A DNA stretch of 64,000 bases from Liopterus haemorrhoidalis (GCA_963971575.1 OZ020624.1:6010903-6074902); one strand, 5' to 3'; counted from the first letter of the stretch, positions 20,886 to 32,789 are shown. Notes: generated from the sequence alone by a model not told the origin. Numbers and translations: made by a program.

Positions 20886-22964
20886 AGGCTGGGTGGGGTT
20901 ATGCAATTTTCAAAATCTTAATGAACCTTGCTATATAAAACAAAAAGAAAAAATACTGCACATATTTAGAAACCTAAATAATGGTATTAGCCATTCGAAT
21001 TAAATTAACAAATAAAATATTTTAACATAACATTTATTTTGGCATCCCAAATAATCATCATTCACTTACTAAAACCTGCGAAACCCTGAAATGTGTGAAA
21101 ATTCACACTTCACATCAATTTTTTAATTTTCAATTTTTGGTACTTTTCGACAATTTTATTTGATGGCCTATTAATAAAGTTGTGTGCTAGCCACTAAATC
21201 TTCAATTTTTTTTCTTAACTATTTAAAGTCTGAGGATTTCAAAAATTCAAACTGCAGGTCTCTATCTCTTACCGTTTTTGAGATATGATTGTTTGGAAAA
21301 TTAGAGTTGGCATTTCCATATTTAAAAAATGATAAATACATAATAATATTAAAGAAATAATAAATAAAATAATGTAAACCTATGTTTGTTAATAATAATA
21401 ATAATAATAGTTTATTTATTTAGCTAATGCTAGTAAGATCCATATTAACAAACATAAACATATAAACATTATAATAAACATTCAAATCAAATTTAATACT
21501 TACTTTGTCAATTTAAACCATTATTTGTCCACTTAGTTCATGCAAAACGTGATTTTTGTTAAATTTAAATATCGATTTTTCGTAATTTAGTGCTTCAAAA
21601 TTTTAATAACATATTTGAATTAATTGTTTGGGACCTTAAAAATAAGTAGGTCTTAAAATTAGGTTCCAAACTTGTTGCAAATTGGTTTGTAATGTTTTCT
21701 ACAATAATTTCAAAACTGTATTACTGTGATAAATCATATTTTGAATGTTATCTTCTCAAATATTTTTAATATCAGCCCAGCCTACGAAATCCTGTAAACT
21801 ATGAAAATTCACGGTTTATATATTTTTTCAGATAAACAGGTTTCGTCGCATAAATGTTTACGTAATTCCTGCTAATGATATAAAAATAAAATTTCCTTAT
21901 CAACTTATTTAAGAGGATTAATTATTTTTTCAATCCCATACTAATTCATTTGTGGTTAAAAAACATCGAGATAACATTAAAATGTCTTTTTTATAAATTC
22001 TAAGTTATTTTTTGTACGTATTTTAACATTGAATATATTGGGTGTCGTGAAAGTGTAGTTATTTTCGGAAATTTGGGTATTAAATCAAAAACCATATCTC
22101 AAAAATGGTAAGAAATAGAGACCTAAGATTTAAATCTTTAAAAAATTTAGTTTTACGATGTTTTTTCTGTAATAATTGGTCCGTAATGACCTAAAACTAA
22201 TTGGTAAAATTTTGATTTTATTTTATAAATTTCAAAAATTCATATCTCAAAAATGGTAAGAGGTAAAGACTTGAGGTTTGAATTTTTGGAATTCTTACAC
22301 CTTGTTTTGTCTAGAAAAAATTAATTTTTGGTCCGTATTGACCTAAAACTATTGAAAATTTTGATTTTTTTGTAATTTTAAAAATTCATATCTCAAAAAA
22401 GGTAAGATATAGAGATTTGAGGTTTGAATTTTTGGAATTCTCACACCTTGTTTTGTCTAGAAAAAATTAATGTTTGGTCCGTAATGACCTAAAACTATTA
22501 GGGAAAATTTTGAAACTTTTGTAATTTTAAAAATTCATATCTCAAAAAAGGTATGAAATAGAGACTTGAGGTTTGAATTTTTGGAATTATCACACCTTGT
22601 TTTGTCTAGAAAAAATTAATGTTTGGTCCGTAATGACCTAAAACTATAAGGGAAAATTTTGATTTTTTTTTTTGATTAAAAAAAAATCATATCTCAAAAA
22701 TGGTAAGATATAGAGACTTGAGGTTTGAATTTTTGGAATTTTTACAGCTTGTTTTGTTTAGAAAAAATTAATGTTTGGTCCGTAATGACCTAAAACTATT
22801 AGAGAAAATTTTGATTTTAATGGAATTTAAAAAAAATCTTTTCTCAAAAAAGGTAAGAGATAGAGACTTGAGGTTTAAATTTTTGGAATTCTCACATCTT
22901 ATTTTGTCTAGAAAAAATTAATGTTTGGTCCGTAATGACCTAAAACTATTAGGGAAAAATTTGG
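20886..22964. mobile_element. Satellite-bearing insertion
   Basis: An insertion within copy 4 of the (CAGA)n repeat. Its first ~230 bp match 6815-7030, including the GTGTGAA/TTCACAC hairpin. It then carries an inverted single unit (21170-21290) and a tandem array of a ~150-bp unit. No coding capacity. Class unknown. Confidence 0.6.
22093..22964 (+). repeat. Tandem array, ~150-bp unit, six copies
   Basis: Units start at about 22093, 22241, 22387, 22536, 22688 and 22839 with 'catatctcaaaaa.ggtaag', each followed by 'tggtccgtaatgacctaaaa'. Spacing is 146-152 bp. Confidence 0.85.
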
Positions 22965-23128
22965 AAAAAAAAATTTTTTTTTCGTTTTATCAAAAAATGT
23001 CTAAAATAAAAATTGTTAGTTATTGCTTTTATAGCAACTTTTGTTCAATAATTTTTGTTTTAAATATTTTTCTGTTGTGAAATATTCGCAAAAATCTTAA
23101 AATCGACACGAAAAGTCTACGGAGTATT
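22965..23128. repeat. (CAGA)n-family repeat, copy 4, right piece
   Basis: Continues the piece at 20728-20885 ('cgttttatcaaaaaatgtct' onward). It ends before the microsatellite part. Confidence 0.65.
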
Positions 23129-23669
23129 AAATATATAAATAATTATGTAAAACTTTATTTTATCATTTAGGGCCGGTCTTTCCACCTTCTGATAAACTTC
23201 TGGGTAACTATATGATAGATAAAGTTATCTGATACTTTATCTGTTGGATAAATATCATCCCGTCTTTCAATTCATATTTATCTGTCAGATAGTTATCTGA
23301 CGGATAATGAGACTGACATATTGAATCCTCAGATTGGTAACACTGAATGTGTAACTGAAATAGGCGTTGAGAAAGATTTGTTTTGTTTCTCTATGGAAAT
23401 AAATAAATAAATTGGTAAACTGACAGATGTCGAGCCGTTTTTTTGGTTATTGTCATAAACAAAATTAAATTTATGTAAGCGTTATACAAGATTTTAGCAA
23501 TTATTAATGTCGTAAGCATGTAATAAAATTGGGGGAATGAAAAATAGATAGTAGGTATTAATAATAATTGTTTTAAATTTATTTAATTTTTTAATTTTAT
23601 TACGATTGATGTAAATACAAAATAAGTTATATTAATTTTGAAAAAAAAGAAATTAAATCACGGAGTATT

Positions 23670-24140
23670 CTTTCATTTTCATTTTTTCTGAATAATCAGT
23701 TTCTTTAGGTCCGTCACCGACACAGTACTGATCTTTTGTGGGTGGTTCTTCATATCCACTCTTGTAACGCTAAAGTTGCGTAATACTGCAGTTGCTACTA
23801 TACCAATTATAATCTTATTGCTCAAATTCGAAGCGAATATTAGAATTATTAAACATTGTATTGTAAGGCGGGGATCCCGGCTAACGTTTAATATAAAATA
23901 TCCTTCTCGACACCGTTTACTTCAGCCTTTTTCCACAGAAAAAAGCAGTTTCACTAACATTTCATCCCAGGCTGCAACCACTCGTGGCTAGCGGGCAATT
24001 TCGTAAAATATTCGTTGAAATTTGTTTATTTAATTTTCCGTATAAGGTATATAAATGAAATTAGACATAAGCTGGATATTGCACGAGATACATTTTTCAT
24101 ATTTTTTCTCACCGTGGACTGGTGTACTGTTATTTTGGAG
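23670..24140 (-). pseudogene. Harbinger transposase relic, right arm
   Basis: Inverse copy of the relic at 20010-20490. The minus strand reads KIIIGIVATAVLRNFSVTR and DMKNHPQKISTVSVTDLKK with the same deleted core. The two arms share the deletion, so the element was already defective when it was duplicated in inverse orientation. Confidence 0.55.
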
Positions 24141-24339
24141 TTCAGGCACTATTTCTACAATTAATAAAATTCAAACAAATCATATTTTTTCCAACAAGTC
24201 CCTTTTGCAATTTGTTGTTCCAAGAAATCATTTAATTTCTAACTTTTTGACAGTGACAGCACTTATTTGTTACTTATTCGCCAGTTTGACTACCAAATAA
24301 CTTATCTGCCAGATAGCATAGTTTATTCGTAGGAATAAC

Positions 24340-25401
24340 CACAGAACACAATATATTAAGAACGGACACTGGCAGCAAAAAAAATTAGTACGTTCCCTCT
24401 AGGAATATACCAATGAACTAAACAACAACAACCGCCAAATTTAAATTTTACTATCTGATTTACGTTCATAATTACCATTATTATTGTATTATAAGCTGTT
24501 CACTTTTGTAAGAACAAACTAAATTTGGTTATTTTGGTTACTTTTATAGTGTATTACTGACTTTAAATGTCAATTAAAAATATTCTTTACGCTGTAAAAC
24601 CGACTTTAGGTTGATAAGGTTATGATCATTATAATTAAGATATCATTTTTCATTATGACATATGTCAAATGGATCGGCATTTTAAAAAAGTGACATTTTT
24701 TATTACCAACATGACATACAGCTTCAAAGGTGCAAACTGTTGAAAACAAAATTTCCTGTTAGTTTGTTCTTACAAAAGTGAACTGCTTATAAATATATTT
24801 TATTATTTATATTATCAAAAGTTTTACAATTAAAAAAGAAATACATACATATTTAATAATCCATATACATTAATATAACATATAAATAAGGAATTTAAAT
24901 AAATAAATCTAAATAAAAGGTGTAAGCTATTTATTTTTGAAACACAAAATTATACACAACATTATAATTACTAATTACAAACACTGTATTAATAAAATTG
25001 GAGGATATACCTGTTTTTTTTATTTTTTCGGCCTCCTATTTGGTTTCTACACATTTCAGATCATTATAAGACAATATCCGCAAAAAATCAATTTTTGTCC
25101 GTCTTCCCGAGATGTGCAATGTATGTATCAAATACAGTATAAGATGACCAAAATGGAAATAAAACTCTATTATTTGAACCATGTATTTGAAAATTAACAA
25201 GCTTAAATGCGTATTACTTCAACACCAACTGTCATGTGTTTGACAGCTAATGGCGGCTGATCGACAGCTAGAACACGAAGTTTCTGATCGTTTGAAGTCG
25301 GGTGTATTCGTAATTTATTTTGCACTATGTCACCATCTACCAATATACCAGAAAACTAAAACTCGAGCCAAGGTCATTACATACCAGTGGCACCCGGGTG
25401 G
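24340..25401. mobile_element. Insertion in right arm of element X
   Basis: Comparison with the left arm (19840-19860) shows an extra ~1.06 kb here, flanked by AATAAC on both sides (24334-24339 and 25402-25407). Edges read 'cacagaacacaatatatt' and 'ggcacccgggtggt'. No terminal repeat or gene is recognised. It contains MITE F copy 1. Confidence 0.55.
24492..24789. mobile_element. MITE family F, copy 1 (298 bp)
   Basis: Terminal repeats TAAGCTGTTCACTTTTGTAA and inverse, TA at 24490-24491 and 24790-24791. Confidence 0.9.
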
Positions 25402-25500
25402 TAATAACTTTATCTGAAGTTGGAAAGACGCTGTATTGTTTTTATCTGTCAGATAACGTTACCAGCCACTTTAGCTGAAGGTGGAAAGACCGGCCCTTTA

Positions 25501-25674
25501 ATATTCAATAGCCATCACACAACTGTGACTGTTGCAGTATACAAGCACCTAAGACATTTGTTGAAACTTTCTTTATTGCAACTCAGCAAAATAAAATTTA
25601 AGTGTCCGTTTTAACGGACAAAAGTTTCGCCATCACGCCTTAAGTCATCGGAGCCAGACCGGGTAATCTGCTAG
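25501..25674 (+). mobile_element. Possible Helitron 3' end
   Basis: The segment ends in 'gaccgggtaatctgCTAG', the CTRR-type terminus typical of arthropod Helitrons, with short palindromes upstream (GTCCGTT/AACGGAC at ~25602-25620). The 5' end is not identified. Confidence 0.35.
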
Positions 25675-26307
25675 TATCGAATAAAAATTCATAATTGGGT
25701 TGAATCTAAAATTAATATTTATTGACGTAACTGATTTCGGAAATTGTAAAATACACTAAAATTATATTATACTCTGCTGGGGAAAATGGAATAAACTTAT
25801 AATTAAATGTCATGTTATATTTAACATTTATCACAGTGTGTTATTCAATGAATACACTATTTTATAAACGTATTCAAACAGAAAATTTAACCTACTTCAC
25901 ATGTAAATTTATTCTATTAAAACTCAAGTAGAACTAGGTAGAACAGTAGTTTAAAATATGTCATAAATACAATAGCGAAGACAAGAGAAAACATGGATTT
26001 TACACTCGTAATTGAATGTGATGACACCTTAAATACAATTACATACGAATATCTAAATATAATGCAAGTTAAACAGTGAAATGACATAAAACAATAACAT
26101 ACGTTCAAGTTACGACAGGATTGTCATTGCGTCAATTAGTAAAGTAGAACACTATGTTCACATTGAATAGCTAGGTATCAGACATTTAATATTACCTTAA
26201 TAACAATGCTTTACACGTTGACGGTAGATATCAATTAGATATTGGTTAGATATGTATTATCTACCAATGATATTTCATCAAATTTCAACCAAGGACAATA
26301 GTTGGTC
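25675..26307. other. No gene seen
   Basis: AT-rich, short chance frames only. Confidence 0.6.
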
Positions 26308-26450
26308 CTATCACACCTAAAAGATAAAAGACCTGCAAAAAAGAAACGAGATGTGGTATACAAAGTAGATTGCCAGTGTAACTTAACTTATATACATAGG
26401 TCAAACATCTCAAGGTTTAGGTCATAGAATTACATGACATCGCAAGAGTT
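26308..26450 (+). pseudogene. Penelope-like element GIY-YIG fragment
   Basis: The frame reads LSHLKDKRPAKKKRDVVYKVDC then QCNLTYI. A shift gives IGQTSQGLGHRI. The VVYK.dC.C...YIGqT...l..RI pattern is the GIY-YIG endonuclease that follows reverse transcriptase in Penelope-like retroelements and cuts the target DNA. Only this fragment is present, broken by a frameshift. A stand-alone GIY-YIG protein is less likely given the K-rich lead-in and the setting. Confidence 0.55.
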
Positions 26451-26817
26451 CATATACACACCAGCTTTGCAAGTGAAAGATCGGAAATCCCTTCGTAAAA
26501 TATTTATTATCTATTATCGTTTTCCTAAATTCTAATTTAAGCTGGTGGGATCGTACAGAATATTAACTCAAATATCTTTTGAATTTACTCCTTCTAAGGC
26601 CGGTTTCTGAAAAGTCAGTTAACTATGGTAACAACTGACTAATGGTCAAGTCTGACTGATGGTCAGTTTTATTTTGCGTTGCATAAACATTTTTTAAAGC
26701 TTGGTCAGTGGAACAATTGGTTTACTATGCACAGATATTTTTTGCTAATGTGAACTGTACTTCACGTGACAGTAATCAGCTGTCAAGAATTAAAACGTTT
26801 TAAAATGAACTAAAAAA

Positions 26818-27097
26818 ATGAATTCACGAACACCAAACTTTACCAACACCGATAAAAACATTTTTCTAGATATTTTCGGTAAGTAAGTATACATATATTT
26901 TTATTTCTTTTGAAATCTAAATATTTTTAAATTATTCTTAAAACATAACCTAAAATTTGTATTTATCATTTTTCAGATATTCCCATATTACTGAAGACAA
27001 AAATGTGATAATTGAACAATTCAAAAAAAAGAAAATTTGGTACCAGATTACAGATGAATTTAACTCAATTTGCGTGAAGAGACACAAAACAAATTAA
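26818..27097 (+). CDS. Harbinger Myb/SANT-like accessory protein (spliced)
   Basis: Exon 1 is 26818-26882 and exon 2 is 26977-27097, joined across an intron with GTAAGT and a TTTTTCAG acceptor. The donor at 26883 is preferred over the one at 26879, because it alone keeps the frame. The 61-residue product reads SRTPNFTNTDKNIFLDIFGK, YSHITEDKNVIIEQFK and KIWYQITDEFNSI: the Myb/SANT-like (Myb_DNA-bind_5) domain that brings Harbinger transposase to its ends and to the nucleus. It is shorter than usual and stops right after the domain. A further open exon-like stretch at 27294-27471 (acidic PEPEPE, then K-rich) could be its lost C-terminus. Confidence 0.6.
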
Positions 27098-27293
27098 AAT
27101 TTGTATTTTAATTAAAAAAAAAAAATAAACAAACTAAAAAGAACATTTGTGAATTAAATGTACGCTCTTCAGTATCTGTTTAGGAGCTGGTTTCTTCAAA
27201 AAAAAAAAAACAGTTTTTGATGTAGTACTGATATAGTGTCGATACCGATGGAAACAACAAATTATTGAAAATATGTCGATAACTGTATTTTAG

Positions 27294-27471
27294 TCTATAT
27301 ATTTTACCACCACCTCCTGCCTACCTAACTGATTCAGAACTGGCTTTAGTTCATATTTTTTATCAAGTTGAACCAGAACCAGAACCTGAAATGCAACAAG
27401 AAGCTAATCCTGAACCTTCCAATCCTAACAAAAAAAAAAAGACAAGCAAGAAACATAATTTAAAAAAATAA
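27294..27471 (+). pseudogene. Possible C-terminal exon of the Myb/SANT gene
   Basis: After a plausible acceptor (GTATTTTAG) the frame reads LYILPPPPAYLTDSELAL, VEPEPEPEMQQEANPEPS and ends in a lysine-rich tail (KKKKTSKKHNLKK). Proline- and charge-rich tails of this kind follow the Myb domain in Harbinger proteins. I could not find a phase-matching donor in the upstream exon, so it is listed separately. Confidence 0.35.
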
Positions 27472-27666
27472 TAATAATAACACATTATAAAAGTTTATTA
27501 TAAGAGTAAATACCAGGCTGCGCTAATAGAGAAAAATAAAGCAAGAATGCTGTACAATTATGACTTAAATATAAATTGAATTAGAATTAATAAAAAAATT
27601 AAACTATAAAAAATAATAAAGTGGTTTTGTTTTAATTATTACATTATATTGTATTAATTTTTTTAG

Positions 27667-27878
27667 GGTACACCAATAACTGTTTGGATTAATGCACTAC
27701 GTACAGCCACATTGGTATCATTACCCTCTCAAATGTTTGGTTCATCGCTCTGCAATAGTTCTACAGGAATTTATATCGTATCATGCTGTTGTATACAAAA
27801 ATTATGTAAAACGGCACAAGATATAATTGTAGTTAGGACACGGTCAATATTAATTGCCATTCCTGTTGCAACATGGGC
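27667..27878 (-). pseudogene. Harbinger transposase C-terminal relic
   Basis: The minus strand reads MAINIDRVLTTIISCAVLHN then FCIQQHDTI, followed by a stop and ELLQSDEPNI, NDTNVAVRSALIQTVIGV. The ...I..ca.vLHN.ci....D block is the diagnostic C-terminal part of Harbinger (DDE_4) nucleases. Upstream catalytic parts are not recognisable (27914-28105 is open but featureless). At least two stops. The divergent orientation relative to the Myb/SANT exons fits the family. Confidence 0.6.
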
Positions 27879-28781
27879 CCTATTAGAATTTTTCTCTACT
27901 CTTGTATGTGTATTCAAAGGTAGTGTAAGGAAAAATTGTTGATAAGTGCACCAAGTGACTGACTTGGTGCATAATCAACATTATTATAATGTGCATAATC
28001 TGTTGCTCCGAGTACTTGTATGATATAAAATGAGTACTTTACTAAAGCCTTTTTTCGCCGTCTGAAGAATCTTATTCCATATCTTTTATTGAGGGCAAAG
28101 AACATAGGCTGGAAGTTGAAATTTTTCTATTGCTCAAATAGGATAAGGAAAAAATAATAGAAACCTAGAATTATGTACGAATAATCAAAATATGTAAATA
28201 TATAATGATTATATATGTATTTAATATTTATTTACAGTGGTACAAAATAAATATATATAAATTATTCATGTATTTAATATTTCTTTTACAATTATATTAT
28301 AACGTTATTGAAATATCAAATTAAAAATTGATTTTAAATTTATAAGGAAATTTTGTAGGTTATGTTATATTAAAGTCACATTCATTAATAATAGTTAGGT
28401 GCATTTTCATTTTAAAACACAAATTAAGAATTTAATTTACCGTCTTCTTATTTAAATTACTTTTTTCTCTTATTTAGCCCAAAAATTATGAAAATAAAAT
28501 TTATGAAAAAACCAAATATTGACGTATATCGCAGTTAAACTGTGATCAAGGTATAGTCAGAAAAATCCAATTGTTTGACTCGAGTTCAAGTCGTGACCAA
28601 CGTTTGTGCAACACTTAACCAAGGAAGCCTTGGTTGAACTCACGTCAAATACGAAGTAAACTATGCATAGTTGACTTATGGTTAACTTTGGATTGTTTTT
28701 TGTTCCTGCAACAGTTTACTAAGGCAACCGTAGTTTAGCATTAGCTTATAGTTTACTGAGCTTCTAGAAACCGGCCCCTAG

Positions 28782-29489
28782 TGTTTAAAAATACCATAGT
28801 TTAAAAACTGCTATAGTTAGCAATCGCAATATGAAAAGAAAATGTTAGTAAGGAGTTCTCTGTACTTGAACTGCGAATATGATTTCCTTTACATTTTGTG
28901 TTTGCTATAATAACATGCAGGTGAACTCTTTACAAAATAACTTTGTTGTGGTGTGAACGTGAAGTTAAAGAGTGTGCAGATGAGTAAGTAAACATAATGC
29001 AAGTTAAACATTGAAATAATAATGTAAAACATCAGTAAATGTTGACCGAAAACATTCTCCCATTTAAATTAAATTTCAACAGAGTAACATTATTTCATTT
29101 GAGAATTCTAACAAAAACTTGACAACGGTTTTATCTTGTTAACTTCCGACAGAAGGAAGAGACACAAAAAGTTATTACATTCTATCATAATGTCTATGTA
29201 AAATATTCATAAACACTTGATAAAGTGATAATTCTTCATAATAGAAGTGCTCTGTTTATATATTCATAGTTTTCCGCTAAATTCAGCTACCTTGTAACAT
29301 AGCGTCAACAGTCATTTTAAAATCAATTTGATGCATGATTAAATTGAAATAGTGTTTTCAATGACCTGTTCCCTGTACCTCTAATCGCAATAAAGTTTAG
29401 AAAATGTTCTAGATTTAGGAAGTAGCAAATCAAGCTAGCATGGGGTTCCTGGCTGAAAATTTTTTGGGGCCTAATTTTTGGAAGCTAAT

Positions 29490-29529
<40 letters not shown>

Positions 29530-29602
29530 GTGTTTTTCGCGTTGTAAACGGGTTTAAACCCAACACTACAACGACAAAAAGAAAATTACAAAAATATACT
29601 TA
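28782..29602. other. No gene seen; (TTTA)n microsatellite
   Basis: AT-rich, with a TTTA array at about 29487-29528. Confidence 0.65.
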
Positions 29603-30418
29603 CAGTCTGTTCCAAACGGTTAGGCGGAACTAAATTGGAATTTCGTTCTTTTAGGTTGTCACGAGAAGGGACCTTGCTTGGGTTATTTCATTTTTCATGT
29701 TGGAATGTCAAAATTTAAAGTTCCAACAATGAAACCATGGAAACGAATGACATATGTCAAAATTTTTTTTTTTTTTTTACTTATTTTATTGACAAAAAAA
29801 TAAATAAATGGGAAATTTGTATTAAGAATGACACAAAATATCAAAATATAAAGAAAATGATATTTTAAAATGATATTAACCTTAACCAAAAAATGTTTAT
29901 TGTAAGTAAAGTCTGTTCCAAACGGTTAAGCGGAACTAGATTTTGCAATCTAGTTACTTTCATCGCTTAAATCGTGCTTTACGGTCGTTTTGTTTAAGCT
30001 TTGTAAATCATACTTACAATTAACATTTTTTGGTTAAGGTTAATATCATTTTAAAATGTTATTTTCTTTATATTTTGATATTTTGTGCATTCTTAATACA
30101 AATTTCCCATTTATTTATTTTTTTGTCTTTAAAATTTGTAAAAAAAAATAATTTAATTTTGACATATCATTCGTTTCTATGGTTTCATTGTTGGAATTTT
30201 AAATTTTGACATTCCAACGTGAAAAATGAAATAACCCCAGCAAGGTCCCTTCTCGTGACAACCTAAAAGAACGAAAATCCCATTTAGTTCCGCTTAACCG
30301 TTTGGAACAGACTGTATGATTTACAAAGCTTAAACAAAACGGTCGAAAAGCACGATTTAAACGATGAAAGTAACTAGATTGCAAAATCTAGTTCCGCCTA
30401 ACCGTTTGGAACAGACTG
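29603..30418. mobile_element. MITE family A, copy 5 (outer, split)
   Basis: TA at 29601-29602 and 30419-30420. Interrupted at 29909-30314 by another family A copy in the opposite orientation. Confidence 0.9.
29909..30314. mobile_element. MITE family A, copy 6, inserted in copy 5
   Basis: 406 bp, flanked by TA (29907-29908 and 30315-30316). Other family A copies read 'gtaagTAtgatttac' uninterrupted at this position, proving the insertion. Confidence 0.93.
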
Positions 30419-30639
30419 TATATTATCTGTCTCAATTTGTAATACGAAACTAAGAGGAACATTTCATTTTTTATGTTGTCTATTTAAAATATCATCTTAG
30501 GGTGGTACTGCTGAAATGGCACCTTTCAAAACATTTGACAATTCATATTTGACATTAAATTATATGTCAATTTATTTTTTTTTAATTGAAAACTATTTTT
30601 ATACAACCAAAATAAGAACATAACATCAGAAAATATACA

Positions 30640-30990
30640 TAAGAGACAACAATTAGATAAATATACAAAAAAACACATATATAACGCTTATGGAAAACTT
30701 TTAGAAAAAAATTTAACAAAATTAAAAAGAAGCGAAATTATAGACCGTGTGGCAGATATTTTTTCAGTAAATCTTGGTGTCCTTTTTGTTGTGAAATATA
30801 AAATAATTTACCCATTTCAATTTCTTTAGATTTCTAAAGGAGAAGTAAGAAAAATTTTAAATGAAGGTGTAGAAAATTTAAGACCGACGAACATGGGAAG
30901 AAGTAATAATAAAAAAACAGAGAATCACAGACTACATGTTTCGAAAAGATTTTTAGAGAAAAATTTGGGATTTACATTCAAAAAATGAAT
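30640..30990 (+). pseudogene. Family E transposase N-terminal relic, second copy
   Basis: Plus strand: KRQQLDKYTKKHIYNAYGKL, then LKRSEIIDRVADIFSVNLG and, after the same intron-like gap, ISKGEVRKILNEGVENL. Same layout as 16255-16662 and equally truncated before any catalytic domain. The start methionine is changed to isoleucine. The shared truncation means both derive from one internally deleted element. Confidence 0.45.
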
Positions 30991-31010
30991 ATTTTTGTTT
31001 AAATATGTTA

Positions 31011-31308
31011 TAAGCGGTTCACTTTTGTAAGAACAAACTAAGAGGGAATTTTGTTTTCAATAATTTGCACCTTTGAAGCTGTATCTAATGTTGGTATTAA
31101 AAAATGTTACTTTTTTAAAATGTCGATGCATTTGACAGATGTCATAATGAAAAATAATATCTTATTTATAATGATCATAACCTTATCAACCTAAAGTCGG
31201 TTTTACAGCGTAAGGAATATTTTTAATTGACATTTAAAGTCAGTAACACACCGTAAAAGTAACCAAAATAACCAGATCTACTGTGTTCTTACAAAAGTGA
31301 ACAGCTTA
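31011..31308. mobile_element. MITE family F, copy 2 (298 bp)
   Basis: TA at 31009-31010 and 31309-31310. The unoccupied site is seen at ~16267-16295, inverted, in family E copy 1. Confidence 0.92.
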
Positions 31309-31899
31309 TATTAAATTTTGCAAAACAAAAATTAGATTTTAAGGGCAGCAGGATAAAATGATAAATTATTATTATATAATATGTATTTTTGTTTTTTATA
31401 TTTTATCACGATATTTCACGAGTAATAATCGAAAGTTTGATGAAATAAATATTAATATATACATTCAAAATATTTGACATTTCAATCACAATTTTGACAT
31501 GTCAATTTAGTAATAACCTCAATATGATGAAACTTAACCATAATTTAAAAGCCAGATTTACAAGTTCACATGATTCTACAAAAGTCTATTTACACCACAA
31601 CAGTCACTAAAGTAACCATATCTATAAATAGTTTCGTATTACAAATTGAGACAGATTATACATAAACATTGTTTACAATGAGTAATAAAATAACAAAATA
31701 TACCTAAAACTTCTTAAATAATATTCTCTACAACCAATACAATAAAGTTTATATATTATTATATATATAGATATAATTATTAAAACCTAACAAAAAAAAA
31801 ACTTTATTACGTGCACTTTGAATAATTAAAAAGCTTTTTTCCATAACTTGTATCGTTTTTTTAGAATTCACCTCGGAAATGTGGGATTCCATTATGCCC

Positions 31900-32066
31900 C
31901 ACCTATATATCCGTTTTCAACGATCATGTGACCCACATAGTCACATATGTGGGTCAAATAGTTGTATAAGCATGCCAAATTTCAATTTTCTATATTCAGA
32001 CGTTTGGCTACAATTTCTACCGTACAGATAGACAGACAGACAGACAGACAGGCGTGACAACAAATG
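31900..32066. repeat. (CAGA)n repeat related to 6010-6160
   Basis: Inverse match to the left part of the 5961-7035 insertion ('aattgtagccaaacg' and 'ttgaaatttggcatgctta'), with a short CAGA array at ~32030-32050. Confidence 0.65.
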
Positions 32067-32789
32067 AGTGAGAAGACTCTATATTGAACCCCGATACTAA
32101 ATCTCATTCAAATTAGTCAACAAATAAGAGAATTATAGACTTTTTTCAATATTGAGGGCCTCCTGAGGCCCCACTTCTGTATATATTCCATTTTGGTTCA
32201 CCTACATTCAAAGATTATATCATTACACACCCCTGTGCCAAATTTTAGCGAAATCGATCCATAAGTAAACGAGTTATAGCCGTGCTCCACTTTCGGCCGA
32301 AACTGGAGCAGAATTTTTTGTCAAAGTCCGAATTTTGCACTTTTAAGGGTACAGACAGAATCGTCTTGATGTCCCGATTCCAGAAGTGTGATGATTTTTT
32401 AAATCTGTTCAAAAATAAAGAAGTTATAGCCATTTGAACTAGTTTTTCTGGTCTAGTTCTCAGATTAAGATTATGGAATTAGATCACCCACTTAATTAAC
32501 GAGTTCACATACGTCATTTAATCCTGTTAATTGGTATTTAAACCGAATTTTTTATCGTTAATATTCGTATGAATCCGTCAGTTGCATTAATTCCAAAATT
32601 AAAATTGGAAGCAGCAGGATTTAAAGAAATTTAGGAATTATTTTCATGTCTCCGAAGGTCAAATGCAAGTTCATTAGTTTTCAATATATTAACAGGGGGC
32701 AGCAGGTGTCAACTTATCAGATAATTTTTACGAAAGCCTAAAACAAGCGAACATAATTGTTTAAATAATTTTCAATATATTTCCTACCG
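32067..32789. other. No gene seen
   Basis: No recognisable frame or repeat end. Confidence 0.5.

Larger units (their letters stand above)
19759..25497. mobile_element. Harbinger element X with large inverted arms
   Basis: Long (>90 bp) terminal inverted repeats beginning AGGGCCGGTCTTTCCACC, with TTA at 19756-19758 and 25498-25500. 19780-20715 is inverse to 23430-24339 plus 25402-25497. A second left terminus (GGGCCGGTCTTTCCACC) at 23169 suggests two head-to-head copies. 'GATAA' motifs repeat in the ends. Three further insertions lie inside. Confidence 0.75.
26597..28778. mobile_element. PIF/Harbinger-type element Z
   Basis: Ends AGGCCGGTTTCTGAAAAG and CTTCTAGAAACCGGCCC, with CTA flanking both (26594-26596 and 28779-28781), a variant of the usual TWA target. 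It contains a plus-strand Myb/SANT gene and minus-strand transposase remains, the divergent two-gene layout known for Harbinger. Confidence 0.7.
30423..31658. mobile_element. Family E element, copy 3
   Basis: TTATCTGTCTCAATTTG and its inverse, with TA flanks (30421-30422 and 31659-31660). It abuts MITE A copy 5 and is interrupted by MITE F copy 2. Confidence 0.85.

Noticed and set aside
22093..22964. CRISPR-like array
   Set aside because: Units are ~150 bp with no spacer/repeat alternation, in a eukaryotic setting without cas genes.
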